Source of the DNA: Anaerolineaceae bacterium
Lineage (GTDB): Bacteria > Chloroflexota > Anaerolineae > Aggregatilineales > Phototrophicaceae
Reading direction: 5' to 3'
DNA: 64,000 nt
NCBI GenBank assembly: GCA_020634115.1
Contig: JACKCH010000012.1
Location: 434,001 to 498,000 of the forward strand
Part shown: positions 31,082 to 39,915 of the stretch, in pieces
How positions within the stretch are numbered: the stretch's first letter is position 1
Layout: each line of letters begins with the position of its first letter
The notes under the pieces: model-generated
The model's input: only the letters and a program-made list of their open reading frames with translations
What the model was told of the DNA's origin: nothing
Database searches by the model: none
Position numbers and translations under genes: made by a program

Positions 31082-33670
31082 CTAAATCAGCCGTTCGCGG
31101 ATCGTGGCACTGGCATAGTCCAACACCGTGACCACAATCGCAATCGCCAGCACCGCGACACCGGCTTCGCTGTACCGCAGCAGGTTGATCTGCTGTTGGA
31201 GCAGGAAGCCGATACCGCCGCCGCCTACAAACCCGATGATGGTGGACATACGCACATTGATGTCCCAGCGATACATGGTAAACGCGATATATGGGGGGAT
31301 GATTTGCGGCACAACACCGTAAATAATCATCTGCAAGCGGGTCGCCCCTGTCGCAGTGATTGCTTCTACCGGGCCTTCATCAATGCTCTCAATCTGCTCG
31401 GAGTAGAGCTTACCGAGTGCGGCGATGGAGTGCAGCGTCAAAGCCAACACACCGGCGAACGGCCCGATGCCGACCCAAATGACGAACACAATACCCATAA
31501 TCAGCGGTTCAATCGCCCGCAGCACATTGAGAATGGTACGGGTGGTGTTATAAATCACCATACCCATCGGGAAAGTGGAGTGTGTCCCGGCCAGCAGGCC
31601 ACCCAAAGCCCCCAAAACCGCGCCGATCATCCCGGCAGTGCCAACATATTCAGAAATCACCAGGCCGCCCACCGTAAACCAGGGAATATCCGCCGGTAAA
31701 CGCCCGCCGACAATGCTGCTGGACGTGCCGAGCATATTGAATACCACCGCAAAGGTGAGGATGGAAACCACCAGAGAGAAAATTGTGGATACAAGCACAT
31801 AGCCATTGGTCTTGATCTGGGCCGGAAGCCAACGATGGTAAAGCTGTGAAGCGATTTGCCCGGCCAAAACCGCTGCCACCAATGGCGCGATGAGCGTGAG
31901 TAGCGCACCTGTAGTCCCCAAGAAAGCCACACCCATCATCAGCAGTGCGCCGGAAAGCAGCCCCAGCACCCCACCGAGAATGTATCCAGGCATGCCACGC
32001 AGCGACTTTAAGACATTCGCAGACACGTTGATTGCGGTTGAGGTCGCCCAGAAGCCGCACAACAGACCAGCAAACAGCGCCATCCCGTAATCTATCAGCG
32101 ACCCCAGCGTGAAAAGGAAATTGCCTAACGCACCGACCAGGGTAGCGACGACATTTGTACCCGATTCCGCAGACTCAACCAGCGATTTACTCAGGTCAAT
32201 CAGCCCCTGTCCGCTCCAGAGCATAAGCCCACCAATCGCGCCGAGAATAAACACAATCACCACCAGGAGCAGCAGCCCTGTCACCATTGAGCGCAACCGC
32301 CGATAACTCCTTACTCGGTCAGGTGAGGTGATCGTTGAGTGCTCTGGATGGGGGATAAAAAACTGCACGACCAGACCTAAAGACGCAAAAAGCGCAACCC
32401 AGAAACCCGCTCCCACAAAGCTCGTTACATCAACCGGACTCTGGCTATTCTGAACAAAAAACATGCCGAAGTAAACCAACCCAAGGATACCTGCCATAAA
32501 GGTAATCATTGATGTCAATCTTCGCGCAGATGCGTCAAACATTCCCCACAGTACAGCTAGTCCACCAACTCCCGCCATCAAGAGGATAAACCACAAACTG
32601 GATATATCATTCTGGGAGGCATATTGTGCATCAGATAGCAACTCACCCCCAGTGATGTTGATACCTAACACACTCAACCAAGGCATGACCAAAAAGGCAA
32701 TCCATATAGCCACGACACAAATTGCGCTAATATAGTCGCCATATGAAATATTCACAGGTGTATCTTCTCGCATCACTTGTACACTGAATCTATAAATAAT
32801 GATTACCGCTATTGGGACTACAATACCTGCTATTGGCACCTCAATACCTGGTATCACAAGTTCTTTCCACAGACTGACACCAAGTTGCCCAAACTCCCCT
32901 ACAACAAGACTGCCTAACACCCAACCAACCGGCAGCATGACAAAGCCGAACAGCGCGTCGCCTAAGGGCATCGAAATCTGTTTCATCAGGTTGCGAGCGG
33001 CCAGGAAGCTAATGGCGAAGGAAATCGGAACGGCTACGGTGGTTGCGATCAGCGCGAGGAAAATCGTCTCAACAATTTTCTCGATCACCACGCGGGTGGT
33101 ACTGCTTAAATAAGGCGAACCAGTCGGCACGCGGGATTCGACCTGAATCTGATGAATCTGACCGGCGCTACCCCGAATACTCGGCACGACCACTTCCACT
33201 CTCAGCGTGCCAACCACACCAAATACAATGTCACTCGTTTCACTACCTACCGGTGCTAATGGGCGGGCATTCCCATTTTCAGGTATCCAGCGCAGCACAC
33301 CGGGCGCATCCGCTGCAAAATTGGATATCTCCAAGGTGATGACATCGCCCGCATCACCACAGACTGGGGAAAGTCTAACCGATGGTTGACCACCTTCGAC
33401 GATGGGCTGCTCCGGTTCAGTATCAGTGCATCCGATCTGAAAATTCGCCTCCGCAAAGGCCGAGTCGTAATCCTGATCGAAGATATTCGGAGACAGCAGT
33501 TCACGCAAAGCACGCTGCAAAGAGGCTTGTCGAGTCGGGTTCTGCGTCTCTTGCAGGCTGATATCAGTCACCTGCCAGCCCCAGGCATACACCAGCACCC
33601 CAATGGCAATCCCCAAAAAGATCGCCAGCCGTCGCAGTAAAGAACGTGATGAAGTCGATTGATTATTCAT
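31082..33670 (-). CDS. phnE: Very large phosphonate-type ABC permease (PhnE-like) with inserted membrane region
   Basis: At 862 residues it is three times the usual PhnE length. It starts with one membrane helix (about 14-30) and a 150-residue extracytoplasmic beta-rich domain. The start of a PhnE domain follows (KIVETIFLALIATTVAVPIS...FLAARNLM, about 195-228). Roughly 450 residues of additional hydrophobic segments come next. The rest of the PhnE domain lies at the C-terminus: RAIEPLIMGIVFVIWVGIGP and the EAA loop VEAITATGATRLQMIIYGVV. Codons in 32330-32900 are more AT-rich than their flanks, as if that piece came from elsewhere. It follows phnC by 14 bases. Confidence 0.82.
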   Translation of the reverse strand: MNNQSTSSRSLLRRLAIFLGIAIGVLVYAWGWQVTDISLQETQNPTRQASLQRALRELLSPNIFDQDYDSAFAEANFQIGCTDTEPEQPIVEGGQPSVRLSPVCGDAGDVITLEISNFAADAPGVLRWIPENGNARPLAPVGSETSDIVFGVVGTLRVEVVVPSIRGSAGQIHQIQVESRVPTGSPYLSSTTRVVIEKIVETIFLALIATTVAVPISFAISFLAARNLMKQISMPLGDALFGFVMLPVGWVLGSLVVGEFGQLGVSLWKELVIPGIEVPIAGIVVPIAVIIIYRFSVQVMREDTPVNISYGDYISAICVVAIWIAFLVMPWLSVLGINITGGELLSDAQYASQNDISSLWFILLMAGVGGLAVLWGMFDASARRLTSMITFMAGILGLVYFGMFFVQNSQSPVDVTSFVGAGFWVALFASLGLVVQFFIPHPEHSTITSPDRVRSYRRLRSMVTGLLLLVVIVFILGAIGGLMLWSGQGLIDLSKSLVESAESGTNVVATLVGALGNFLFTLGSLIDYGMALFAGLLCGFWATSTAINVSANVLKSLRGMPGYILGGVLGLLSGALLMMGVAFLGTTGALLTLIAPLVAAVLAGQIASQLYHRWLPAQIKTNGYVLVSTIFSLVVSILTFAVVFNMLGTSSSIVGGRLPADIPWFTVGGLVISEYVGTAGMIGAVLGALGGLLAGTHSTFPMGMVIYNTTRTILNVLRAIEPLIMGIVFVIWVGIGPFAGVLALTLHSIAALGKLYSEQIESIDEGPVEAITATGATRLQMIIYGVVPQIIPPYIAFTMYRWDINVRMSTIIGFVGGGGIGFLLQQQINLLRYSEAGVAVLAIAIVVTVLDYASATIRERLI

Positions 33671-33684
33671 TGGTGGCTACCCTC

Positions 33685-34443
33685 TCACGAAATCTCTACT
33701 CGAACGGCATCTTCACCGTAAATCTCTTTGAAGCGCTTCTCGTCAATTTCTTCGGGTGGGCCATCAAATTCGAGTCTGCCATCCTTAAGTGCAATTACAC
33801 GGTCAGCATAAGTACGCGCCAGGCTCAAAAAGTGCAGGCTGCACAAAATCGTGATACCGTCCTGCTTGTTGAGGTCTTCCAGATACTTCATGATGGAATG
33901 TGAAGTGGCCGGGTCAAGACTGGCAACCGGCTCATCAGCCAGCATCAACTGCGGTTCCTGCATCAAGGCACGGGCAATCCCAACCCGCTGCTGCTGACCA
34001 CCACTGAGTTCATCCGCACGGACATAGGCCTTGTCGCGAATACCGACTCTTGCCAGTTGCACTAACGCCTTTTCACGATCTTCCTTCGCAAAACGATTGA
34101 TAAAACTCCACAACTGATTGGTATACCCCAACCGCCCGCTTAATACATTGGTCATCACACTGGAACGCTTAACCAGGTTAAACTGCTGAAAGATCATCCC
34201 GATACGCCGCCGGATATGGCGCCTTTCTTCGTCGGTTGCGGCGGTAATATCCACCCCATCCCAGACGATACGCCCGGAAGTCGGCTCCACCAGGCCGTTA
34301 ATACAACGCAGCAGTGTGGACTTTCCGGAACCACTGAGGCCGATGAGCGCCACAAACTGCCCGTCCGGTACAGTGATCGAAACATCCTTCAGCGCGTGTA
34401 CCCCGTTATCATAAATTTTCGTCACATGTTCTATTTGGAGCAT
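33685..34443 (-). CDS. phnC: Phosphonate-type ABC transporter ATP-binding protein
   Basis: The 252-residue ATPase fits PhnC: Walker A GLSGSGKS, Q-loop FQQFNLVKRSSV, signature LSGGQQQRVGIARALM, Walker B LMLADEPVASLD and CSLHFLSLARTYAD where other families have TH. The conserved GRLGYTNQLWSFINRF region is a PhnC trait. It lies between phnD (through a terminator) and phnE. Confidence 0.92.
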   Translation of the reverse strand: MLQIEHVTKIYDNGVHALKDVSITVPDGQFVALIGLSGSGKSTLLRCINGLVEPTSGRIVWDGVDITAATDEERRHIRRRIGMIFQQFNLVKRSSVMTNVLSGRLGYTNQLWSFINRFAKEDREKALVQLARVGIRDKAYVRADELSGGQQQRVGIARALMQEPQLMLADEPVASLDPATSHSIMKYLEDLNKQDGITILCSLHFLSLARTYADRVIALKDGRLEFDGPPEEIDEKRFKEIYGEDAVRVEIS

Positions 34444-34467
34444 TGTCTGTTTCCCGAATTCAAGTAT

Positions 34468-34499
34468 GAAAAATGGGCAGAGGAACTACCCCTCTGCCC
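34468..34499 (-). terminator. Attenuating terminator between phnD and phnC
   Basis: On the minus strand GGGCAGAGG and CCTCTGCCC form a perfect 9-bp stem, followed by ATTTTTC. It would lower phnC/phnE transcription relative to phnD, giving an excess of binding protein. Confidence 0.75.
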
Positions 34500-34619
34500 A
34501 AATCTATCATTGTTATAGGCTACACAGTTGAGGGAACTTTCGCCAGTGAATACAGATTGAAATCCACCGTTCAAACAGACAACCGTGTAAACCCGACTTC
34601 AACTTAGCCGAGTCGTCCG

Positions 34620-35645
34620 CTATTTATAACGGTCAATCAGGCTGGGCGTGTTGTTGACCATATCGCGCACGATGTCAAAGTCGGCATCGGCTGCCGGAGC
34701 AATGCTCGTCCAACCGTAGAAGTCCGAGCTACCAATGGATGACGCCCATTCCTCAGTACCGGAGAAGGCAATCAGCGCGTCAATAATCTGAGTCCGCAGT
34801 TCTTCCGGGAAGTCCGGGCCAAAGCTCAGGGTGTCATTGGGGATCGGCTGGCTAACGCGCAGAACGCGAACCTGGTCAATGATATCCGGGGCGGTGTCAC
34901 GCACGTTGGCGCGCGCATCCATCACGCGGATGTCACCCACAAACAACTTGCTGCCGTCATCGCTGACGTAGGACTCATCCACAGTCAGATCCCAGGGTTC
35001 GGACAGATCGCCAACACGCCACGACGCATGACCTTCGGGCATCAGCGGCGGGCTGTAGAACGTCGTGCCGAAATCCACTTCGCCGTTATAGACAGCGAGT
35101 ACGGTCTGATTGTGACCGCCGGTTTCCACTACGTCGCCCACTTCGATACCCGCGTTCGCCAGTTCGGTCGCGGGGACAATGTAGCCAGAGGTAGAGGTCA
35201 CGTCGCCATAACCCCAGGTCTTGCCGGCAAGGTCGCCGAAAGTGTAGATCGGGCTGTCACGACGGACAATGTATTCCGCCCAATAGACCGACCAGCCAAA
35301 GCGAACCGCCGCCGCGCCAACCTCAACACCACAGCGATCACTGGCAACTACATAACCAGCTGCCGGGATGAACCCCATTGAGTTAGTGGGAGAAGCGCAC
35401 ATGGCTTCAATTGTCGCTGCGTAAGAAGTCGGAACCGATACTTCGAAGGAAAGGCCAGTAGCCGCTTCCAGAGCCGCCTTCATCACATCACCACCGGAAA
35501 CGATAATGGAGGCTTCAACCGACGGGACAAAATAAACCTGAATTGGATTATCAGGGGTGCCAACGTCGCTTTGCGCCATCGTCATGGGGACAGATACGAC
35601 CAACATCGCCACCAAAATGACCAACAATAATGCTTTGTTCCTCAT
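34620..35645 (-). CDS. phnD: Phosphonate/phosphite-type ABC substrate-binding protein
   Basis: The 341-residue secreted protein has a signal peptide (RNKALLLVILVAMLVVSVPM, cut after MAQ) and a PhnD-type fold: NPIQVYFVPSVEASIIVSGG, then DSPIYTFGDLAGKTWGYGDV and TSTSGYIVP. The ATG at 35645 is preferred because GAGGAG lies upstream and the signal peptide starts there. PhnD relatives bind phosphonates, phosphite or hypophosphite; no C-P lyase or phosphite dehydrogenase is present to decide. Confidence 0.88.
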   Translation of the reverse strand: MRNKALLLVILVAMLVVSVPMTMAQSDVGTPDNPIQVYFVPSVEASIIVSGGDVMKAALEAATGLSFEVSVPTSYAATIEAMCASPTNSMGFIPAAGYVVASDRCGVEVGAAAVRFGWSVYWAEYIVRRDSPIYTFGDLAGKTWGYGDVTSTSGYIVPATELANAGIEVGDVVETGGHNQTVLAVYNGEVDFGTTFYSPPLMPEGHASWRVGDLSEPWDLTVDESYVSDDGSKLFVGDIRVMDARANVRDTAPDIIDQVRVLRVSQPIPNDTLSFGPDFPEELRTQIIDALIAFSGTEEWASSIGSSDFYGWTSIAPAADADFDIVRDMVNNTPSLIDRYK

Positions 35646-35803
35646 GTGTTTTTGAACTCCTCTTTTGGAAACGAACGAGCAATCGTGAGTGTAACACACC
35701 TGCGATAATCGCACCAGGAATTTAAGCATTCTGCATAGACAGTTCAACAGAACTGTAAAAGCATGTTAAGCTTATTTACCGGTGTGATTTACCTCAACCT
35801 ATA

Positions 35804-37042
35804 TTAGCCGTTCGGAAGCAAGCGCACAAATTTCCGTTTGCCTACTTGCAGCACGATCGGAAGCGAGTCGAGCGTCACCATAGCAAAAGCATCCGTAACC
35901 GGCTCACCGTCCAGGCGGATACCATTCTGCTCAATCAGACGCTTTGCTTCCTTACCACTAGCAACCATTTCTAGGCGCCGGAGAATATCCACAACCCGTT
36001 CCTCGGCAGTCAGGACTTCTTCCGGCATATCCTCTGGCAGGCCGCCATGACTACGGAACACTTCGTCCCAGCGTTTCTGAGCCGCTACCGCATCATCAGG
36101 ACTGTGGAAAACTGAGACAATTTCCCGTGCCAGGCTCATTTTAACTTCATTGGGATGCAACGCGCCAGAGGCTATACTCGCTTCCAATTCTTTCAACTGA
36201 ACCGGCCCCCACCCCAGAATCAATTTGTGGTAGATTGGCATCGCGGTATCCGGCACACTCATCACTTTGCCGTACATATCCCAGGGTTCGCCCAGGAGTG
36301 GGATATGGTTGCCCTGGCTTTTGCTCATTTTCACGTCACCGTCCGTACCGGGCAGACTTTCGCCCATGATGATCGCGATTTGCGGTTTTTGCCCTAATGC
36401 GCTCTGGAGCTTGCGTCCAGCTACCAGGATGTTAAACAACTGATCCTGCCCACCGACCTGCACATCGGCTTCCTGCGCAACGGCATCATAACCCTGCATC
36501 AGGCCATAGAATAACTCGTGCAGGTAAATCGGCTCACCGGCATCGAAACGTTTCTTGAAGTTTTCGCGGACAAGAAACTGCTGCACCGTGAAATTGCTGG
36601 CAAGCCGGATGATGTCGGCAAAATCCAGCGTCGAAAGCCATTCATCGTTATACCGTACCCGTGTCAGGTCACGATCCAGGATTTTGAAGGCCTGTTCCGC
36701 GTAAGTGCGGGCGTTTTCTTCGACTTCGTCCTTTGTCAGTTGGTCGCGTGCCTTGTCTTTATCAGACGGATCACCGATCAGACTGGTGAATGTGCCGATC
36801 AAGAAAGTGACATCATGGCCGAGTTCCTGGAACTGGCGTAATTTGCGCATGGTAATCGTATGGCCGAGGTGCAGGTCAGGCTTACGCGGGTCGTAGCCAC
36901 AGTAGACCCGCAGCGGACGCCCTTGTTTTTCAGCCTCAAGCAGTCGTTCGCGCAGTTCTTTTGCCATATTCACTTTGATTTCCGGGTCGCCATATTCCGC
37001 GCCGGACATCAAAATCTCGACCTGTTCATCTATTGTCGGCAT
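35804..37042 (-). CDS. tyrS: Tyrosyl-tRNA synthetase
   Basis: The 412-residue class I synthetase charges tRNA-Tyr. The HIGH motif is HLGHT in YDPRKPDLHLGHTITMRKLR, and KMSKS is present in DVKMSKSQGNHI. A C-terminal S4-like domain starts near residue 345 (KRLIEQNGIRLDGEPV). The length and motifs fit the TyrRS-Z group rather than the E. coli type. GAGGGT stands eight bases before the ATG. It is divergent from alaS, with promoters back to back. Confidence 0.93.
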   Translation of the reverse strand: MPTIDEQVEILMSGAEYGDPEIKVNMAKELRERLLEAEKQGRPLRVYCGYDPRKPDLHLGHTITMRKLRQFQELGHDVTFLIGTFTSLIGDPSDKDKARDQLTKDEVEENARTYAEQAFKILDRDLTRVRYNDEWLSTLDFADIIRLASNFTVQQFLVRENFKKRFDAGEPIYLHELFYGLMQGYDAVAQEADVQVGGQDQLFNILVAGRKLQSALGQKPQIAIIMGESLPGTDGDVKMSKSQGNHIPLLGEPWDMYGKVMSVPDTAMPIYHKLILGWGPVQLKELEASIASGALHPNEVKMSLAREIVSVFHSPDDAVAAQKRWDEVFRSHGGLPEDMPEEVLTAEERVVDILRRLEMVASGKEAKRLIEQNGIRLDGEPVTDAFAMVTLDSLPIVLQVGKRKFVRLLPNG

Positions 37043-37109
37043 ACTTTTACCCTCATCAGCACATCATAAAAGACACGCAGTGGCGTCTATCGTGGAATGG
37101 ATAGGCGGT

Positions 37110-37138
37110 AGTATAGCACAGGTGATGACCCTTGTTGA
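37110..37138 (-). promoter_or_regulatory. Sigma-70 type promoter of tyrS
   Basis: On the minus strand TCAACA (37133-37138) and TATACT (37110-37115) are 17 bases apart. Its -35 box overlaps the -35 box of the divergent alaS promoter by five bases. Confidence 0.5.
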
Positions 37139-37160
37139 GCCTATACCCGGCGGCTATAAT
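37132..37160 (+). promoter_or_regulatory. Sigma-70 promoter of alaS
   Basis: TTGTTG (37132-37137) and a perfect TATAAT (37155-37160) are 17 bases apart. The leader before alaS is about 36 bases. Confidence 0.65.
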
Positions 37161-37202
37161 TCCCAAAATATAACCCCGGTCACAATGCAAGGACATAATT
37201 GT

Positions 37203-39905
37203 ATGAAACGGATGACGAGCGCCCAGGCGCGGCAGGCTTTTCTCGACTTTTTTGAAGAAATGAACCATAAACCCGTAGCATCGTCATCACTCGTCCCGGG
37301 CAATGACCCGACGATCCTGTTCACGAATGCCGGGATGGTGCAGTTTAAGGACGTGTTCCTGGGATTAGACAAGCGCGACTATAAACGGGCAACGACCTCG
37401 CAAAAATGTATGCGCGTGGCCGGAAAGCACAACGACCTAGAAGAGGTCGGGCCGTCACCGCGTCACCATACGTTTTTTGAGATGCTTGGTAACTTCAGCT
37501 TCGGGGATTACTTCAAACGGGATGCAATCCGTTACGCTTACGATCTATTGACCAAAGTCTATGGACTTCCGGCGGACAGACTGGCCTTTACCGTTTACCA
37601 AAATGACGATGAAGCCTATGGTATCTGGGTGAACGACATCGGTGTTGACCCCAAGCGGGTCGCCCGGATGGGGCCGAAAACCAATTTCTGGCAGATGGCC
37701 GATACCGGGCCGTGTGGCCCCACCAGTGAGATTCACTGGGACAAATTCCCAGAAATGGGGACTGACGGCATCCTAGATGCGCTGGTTAAAGAAGATGATC
37801 GTTTCCTGGAACTGTGGAATCTGGTGTTCATGCAGTTCAACCGTACCCAGGCTGACCCTGACCACACCGGCCAGTATGACACCCCCCTGCCCGCTCCCGG
37901 CGTGGATACCGGGATGGGGCTGGAACGGATTCTGAGTGTGGTCAATGGGGTCGAGACGAACTACGAAACCGACCTGTTCATGCCGATTATCGAGGCGACC
38001 CAACGCCTGACCGGGCAGACCGATGCCGAGCGCGACGCCAACATTGTTCCCTACCGGGTGATTGCCGACCATATCCGAGCGGCGGTGTTCCTGATCGCAG
38101 ACGGGGTGCTGCCCGGTGCGAAAGGACGCGACTCGGTCTGCCGATTGGTGCTGCGTCGAGCGGCGCGGTTTGGGACGAAACTCGGCTTTAATGAACCATT
38201 CCTGGGCATCGTGGCCGATGCCGTGATTGATGTGATGGGCGGCCACTATACGGAACTGGTCGAACGCGCCGACGCGATTAAGAAAGTCATCACGCAGGAA
38301 GAAATCCGCTTCCGGCGCACGCTGGATCGTGGCTTGACCGAACTAGAAACCGAACTCAACAACCTCAAAGCAGAAAACCGCACGGAACTACCAGGGACGA
38401 TCGCCTTCTACTTGAAAGCCACGCTTGGTCTGCCGATTCAGGTGATTAAGGATGTGGCCGAGGAAAGCGGTTTCACAGTGGATATGACCGGGTTCCACGC
38501 TGAGGAAGACCGTCACGCAAAAGTCAGCGGTGGCGGGCAGGCGATGGGTGAAATCGCCACAGCCGACACCTACAACGAGGCTCTGGTGCAACTCAAGGCG
38601 GCCAAGCTGCTCGGTGAAAAAGGCGTTGTTTATACCCCGTATATGAAGAAACCAGTCGTCAGTGACCAGGTGCTGGCACTGTTCCGCGATGGTGAACGGG
38701 TTGAAAGCGTGATGGCCGGGGATAAGGTCGAAGTCGTCCTGGGACATACCCCGTTTTATGTGGAGGCGGGCGGTCAGGTAAGCGATACCGGCACGCTGAC
38801 CGGCAAGGGTTGGCTGATTGAAGTCGAAGCCATGCACAGGGCCGTCGGCGGGCTGATTGTGCATGTCGGTGAAGTCATCGAAGGCACGCCGAAAGAAGGC
38901 GACGAGGCGCTGGCAGAAGTAGACCTGAGCCGCCGCCGGGACATCACGCGCAACCACACCGGAACGCACTTGCTACACGCGGCGCTGCGGAATCACCTCG
39001 GCACGCATGTCCAACAGCGCGGTTCGCTGGTCGCGCCGGATCGTCTGCGGTTTGACTTCGCCCACGACCAACGGGTGACGCCGGAAGAACTCAGCCAGAT
39101 TGAATCTGAAGTCAATTCGGTTATCCTGGCAAATTATCCGGTGCATTCCGAAGAAAAGCCGCTGGCACAGGCCCGCGCGGAAGGCGCGATGGCGCTATTC
39201 GGTGAGAAATATGGCGAAACAGTACGCACCATCGTGATCGCCGAAGATAGTGATCGTTACAGTTACGAACTATGTGGCGGGGTGCATGTGGGCGAAACTG
39301 CTGAAATCGGCGCATTCCTGATCGTCAGCGAGGGCAGCGTGAGTGCGGGCATCCGCCGGATTGAGGCGCTGACCGGACATGGTGCAGTGGAATATGTACA
39401 ACGCAGCTTGGATACATTAGGGCATGTCGCGGCGCGGTTGGGTGCAACGCCGGATGAGAGTGCGCACCGGGTCGAGGCACTTCAGGATGAACTGGCAACC
39501 AGCAAAAAACATATCGCTCAACTTCAGCGCGAACTGGCACGTAATCGCTTCAATGAGATGATCGGCAATCTGGAAACCATTAATGGTGTTCCGGCACTGA
39601 TCGCTCAACTGGACGGCCTGCCAGTGGATACGCTACGCGAGATGTCCGACTGGTTCCGTGACCGCGTGCCGAGCGGTGTGCTGGTGTTGGGCAGCGCCGC
39701 AGATGACCGCCCGCAGCTTGTAGTTGCCGTGACCGATGACCTGACAAAACAAGGGCTGCATGCCGGGAAAATCATCAAAGATATTGCGGCAGTCGTCGGC
39801 GGAGGCGGCGGTGGACGCCCGACAATGGCGCAGGCTGGCGGTAAAGATACGGCGCAATTAGGGGCAGCACTCGCTAAAGCGCGGCAGTTGATCGCAGCGA
39901 AGTAA
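37203..39905 (+). CDS. alaS: Alanyl-tRNA synthetase
   Basis: The 900-residue class II enzyme charges tRNA-Ala and edits Ser/Gly errors. The aminoacylation domain has GNDPTILFTNAGMVQFKDVF and PSPRHHTFFEMLGNFSFGDY. The editing domain has the HxxxH zinc site in NHTGTHLLHAALR and the later CxxxH in ELCGGVHVGETAEIG. The C-terminal Gly-rich end GGGGGGRPTMAQAGGKD belongs to the DHHA1 domain. The ATG at 37203 follows AAGGA by about ten bases; an ATG three codons downstream is an alternative. The upstream part of the frame overlaps tyrS and is not coding. Confidence 0.95.
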   Translation: MKRMTSAQARQAFLDFFEEMNHKPVASSSLVPGNDPTILFTNAGMVQFKDVFLGLDKRDYKRATTSQKCMRVAGKHNDLEEVGPSPRHHTFFEMLGNFSFGDYFKRDAIRYAYDLLTKVYGLPADRLAFTVYQNDDEAYGIWVNDIGVDPKRVARMGPKTNFWQMADTGPCGPTSEIHWDKFPEMGTDGILDALVKEDDRFLELWNLVFMQFNRTQADPDHTGQYDTPLPAPGVDTGMGLERILSVVNGVETNYETDLFMPIIEATQRLTGQTDAERDANIVPYRVIADHIRAAVFLIADGVLPGAKGRDSVCRLVLRRAARFGTKLGFNEPFLGIVADAVIDVMGGHYTELVERADAIKKVITQEEIRFRRTLDRGLTELETELNNLKAENRTELPGTIAFYLKATLGLPIQVIKDVAEESGFTVDMTGFHAEEDRHAKVSGGGQAMGEIATADTYNEALVQLKAAKLLGEKGVVYTPYMKKPVVSDQVLALFRDGERVESVMAGDKVEVVLGHTPFYVEAGGQVSDTGTLTGKGWLIEVEAMHRAVGGLIVHVGEVIEGTPKEGDEALAEVDLSRRRDITRNHTGTHLLHAALRNHLGTHVQQRGSLVAPDRLRFDFAHDQRVTPEELSQIESEVNSVILANYPVHSEEKPLAQARAEGAMALFGEKYGETVRTIVIAEDSDRYSYELCGGVHVGETAEIGAFLIVSEGSVSAGIRRIEALTGHGAVEYVQRSLDTLGHVAARLGATPDESAHRVEALQDELATSKKHIAQLQRELARNRFNEMIGNLETINGVPALIAQLDGLPVDTLREMSDWFRDRVPSGVLVLGSAADDRPQLVVAVTDDLTKQGLHAGKIIKDIAAVVGGGGGGRPTMAQAGGKDTAQLGAALAKARQLIAAK

Positions 39906-39915
39906 TCAAACGCCG

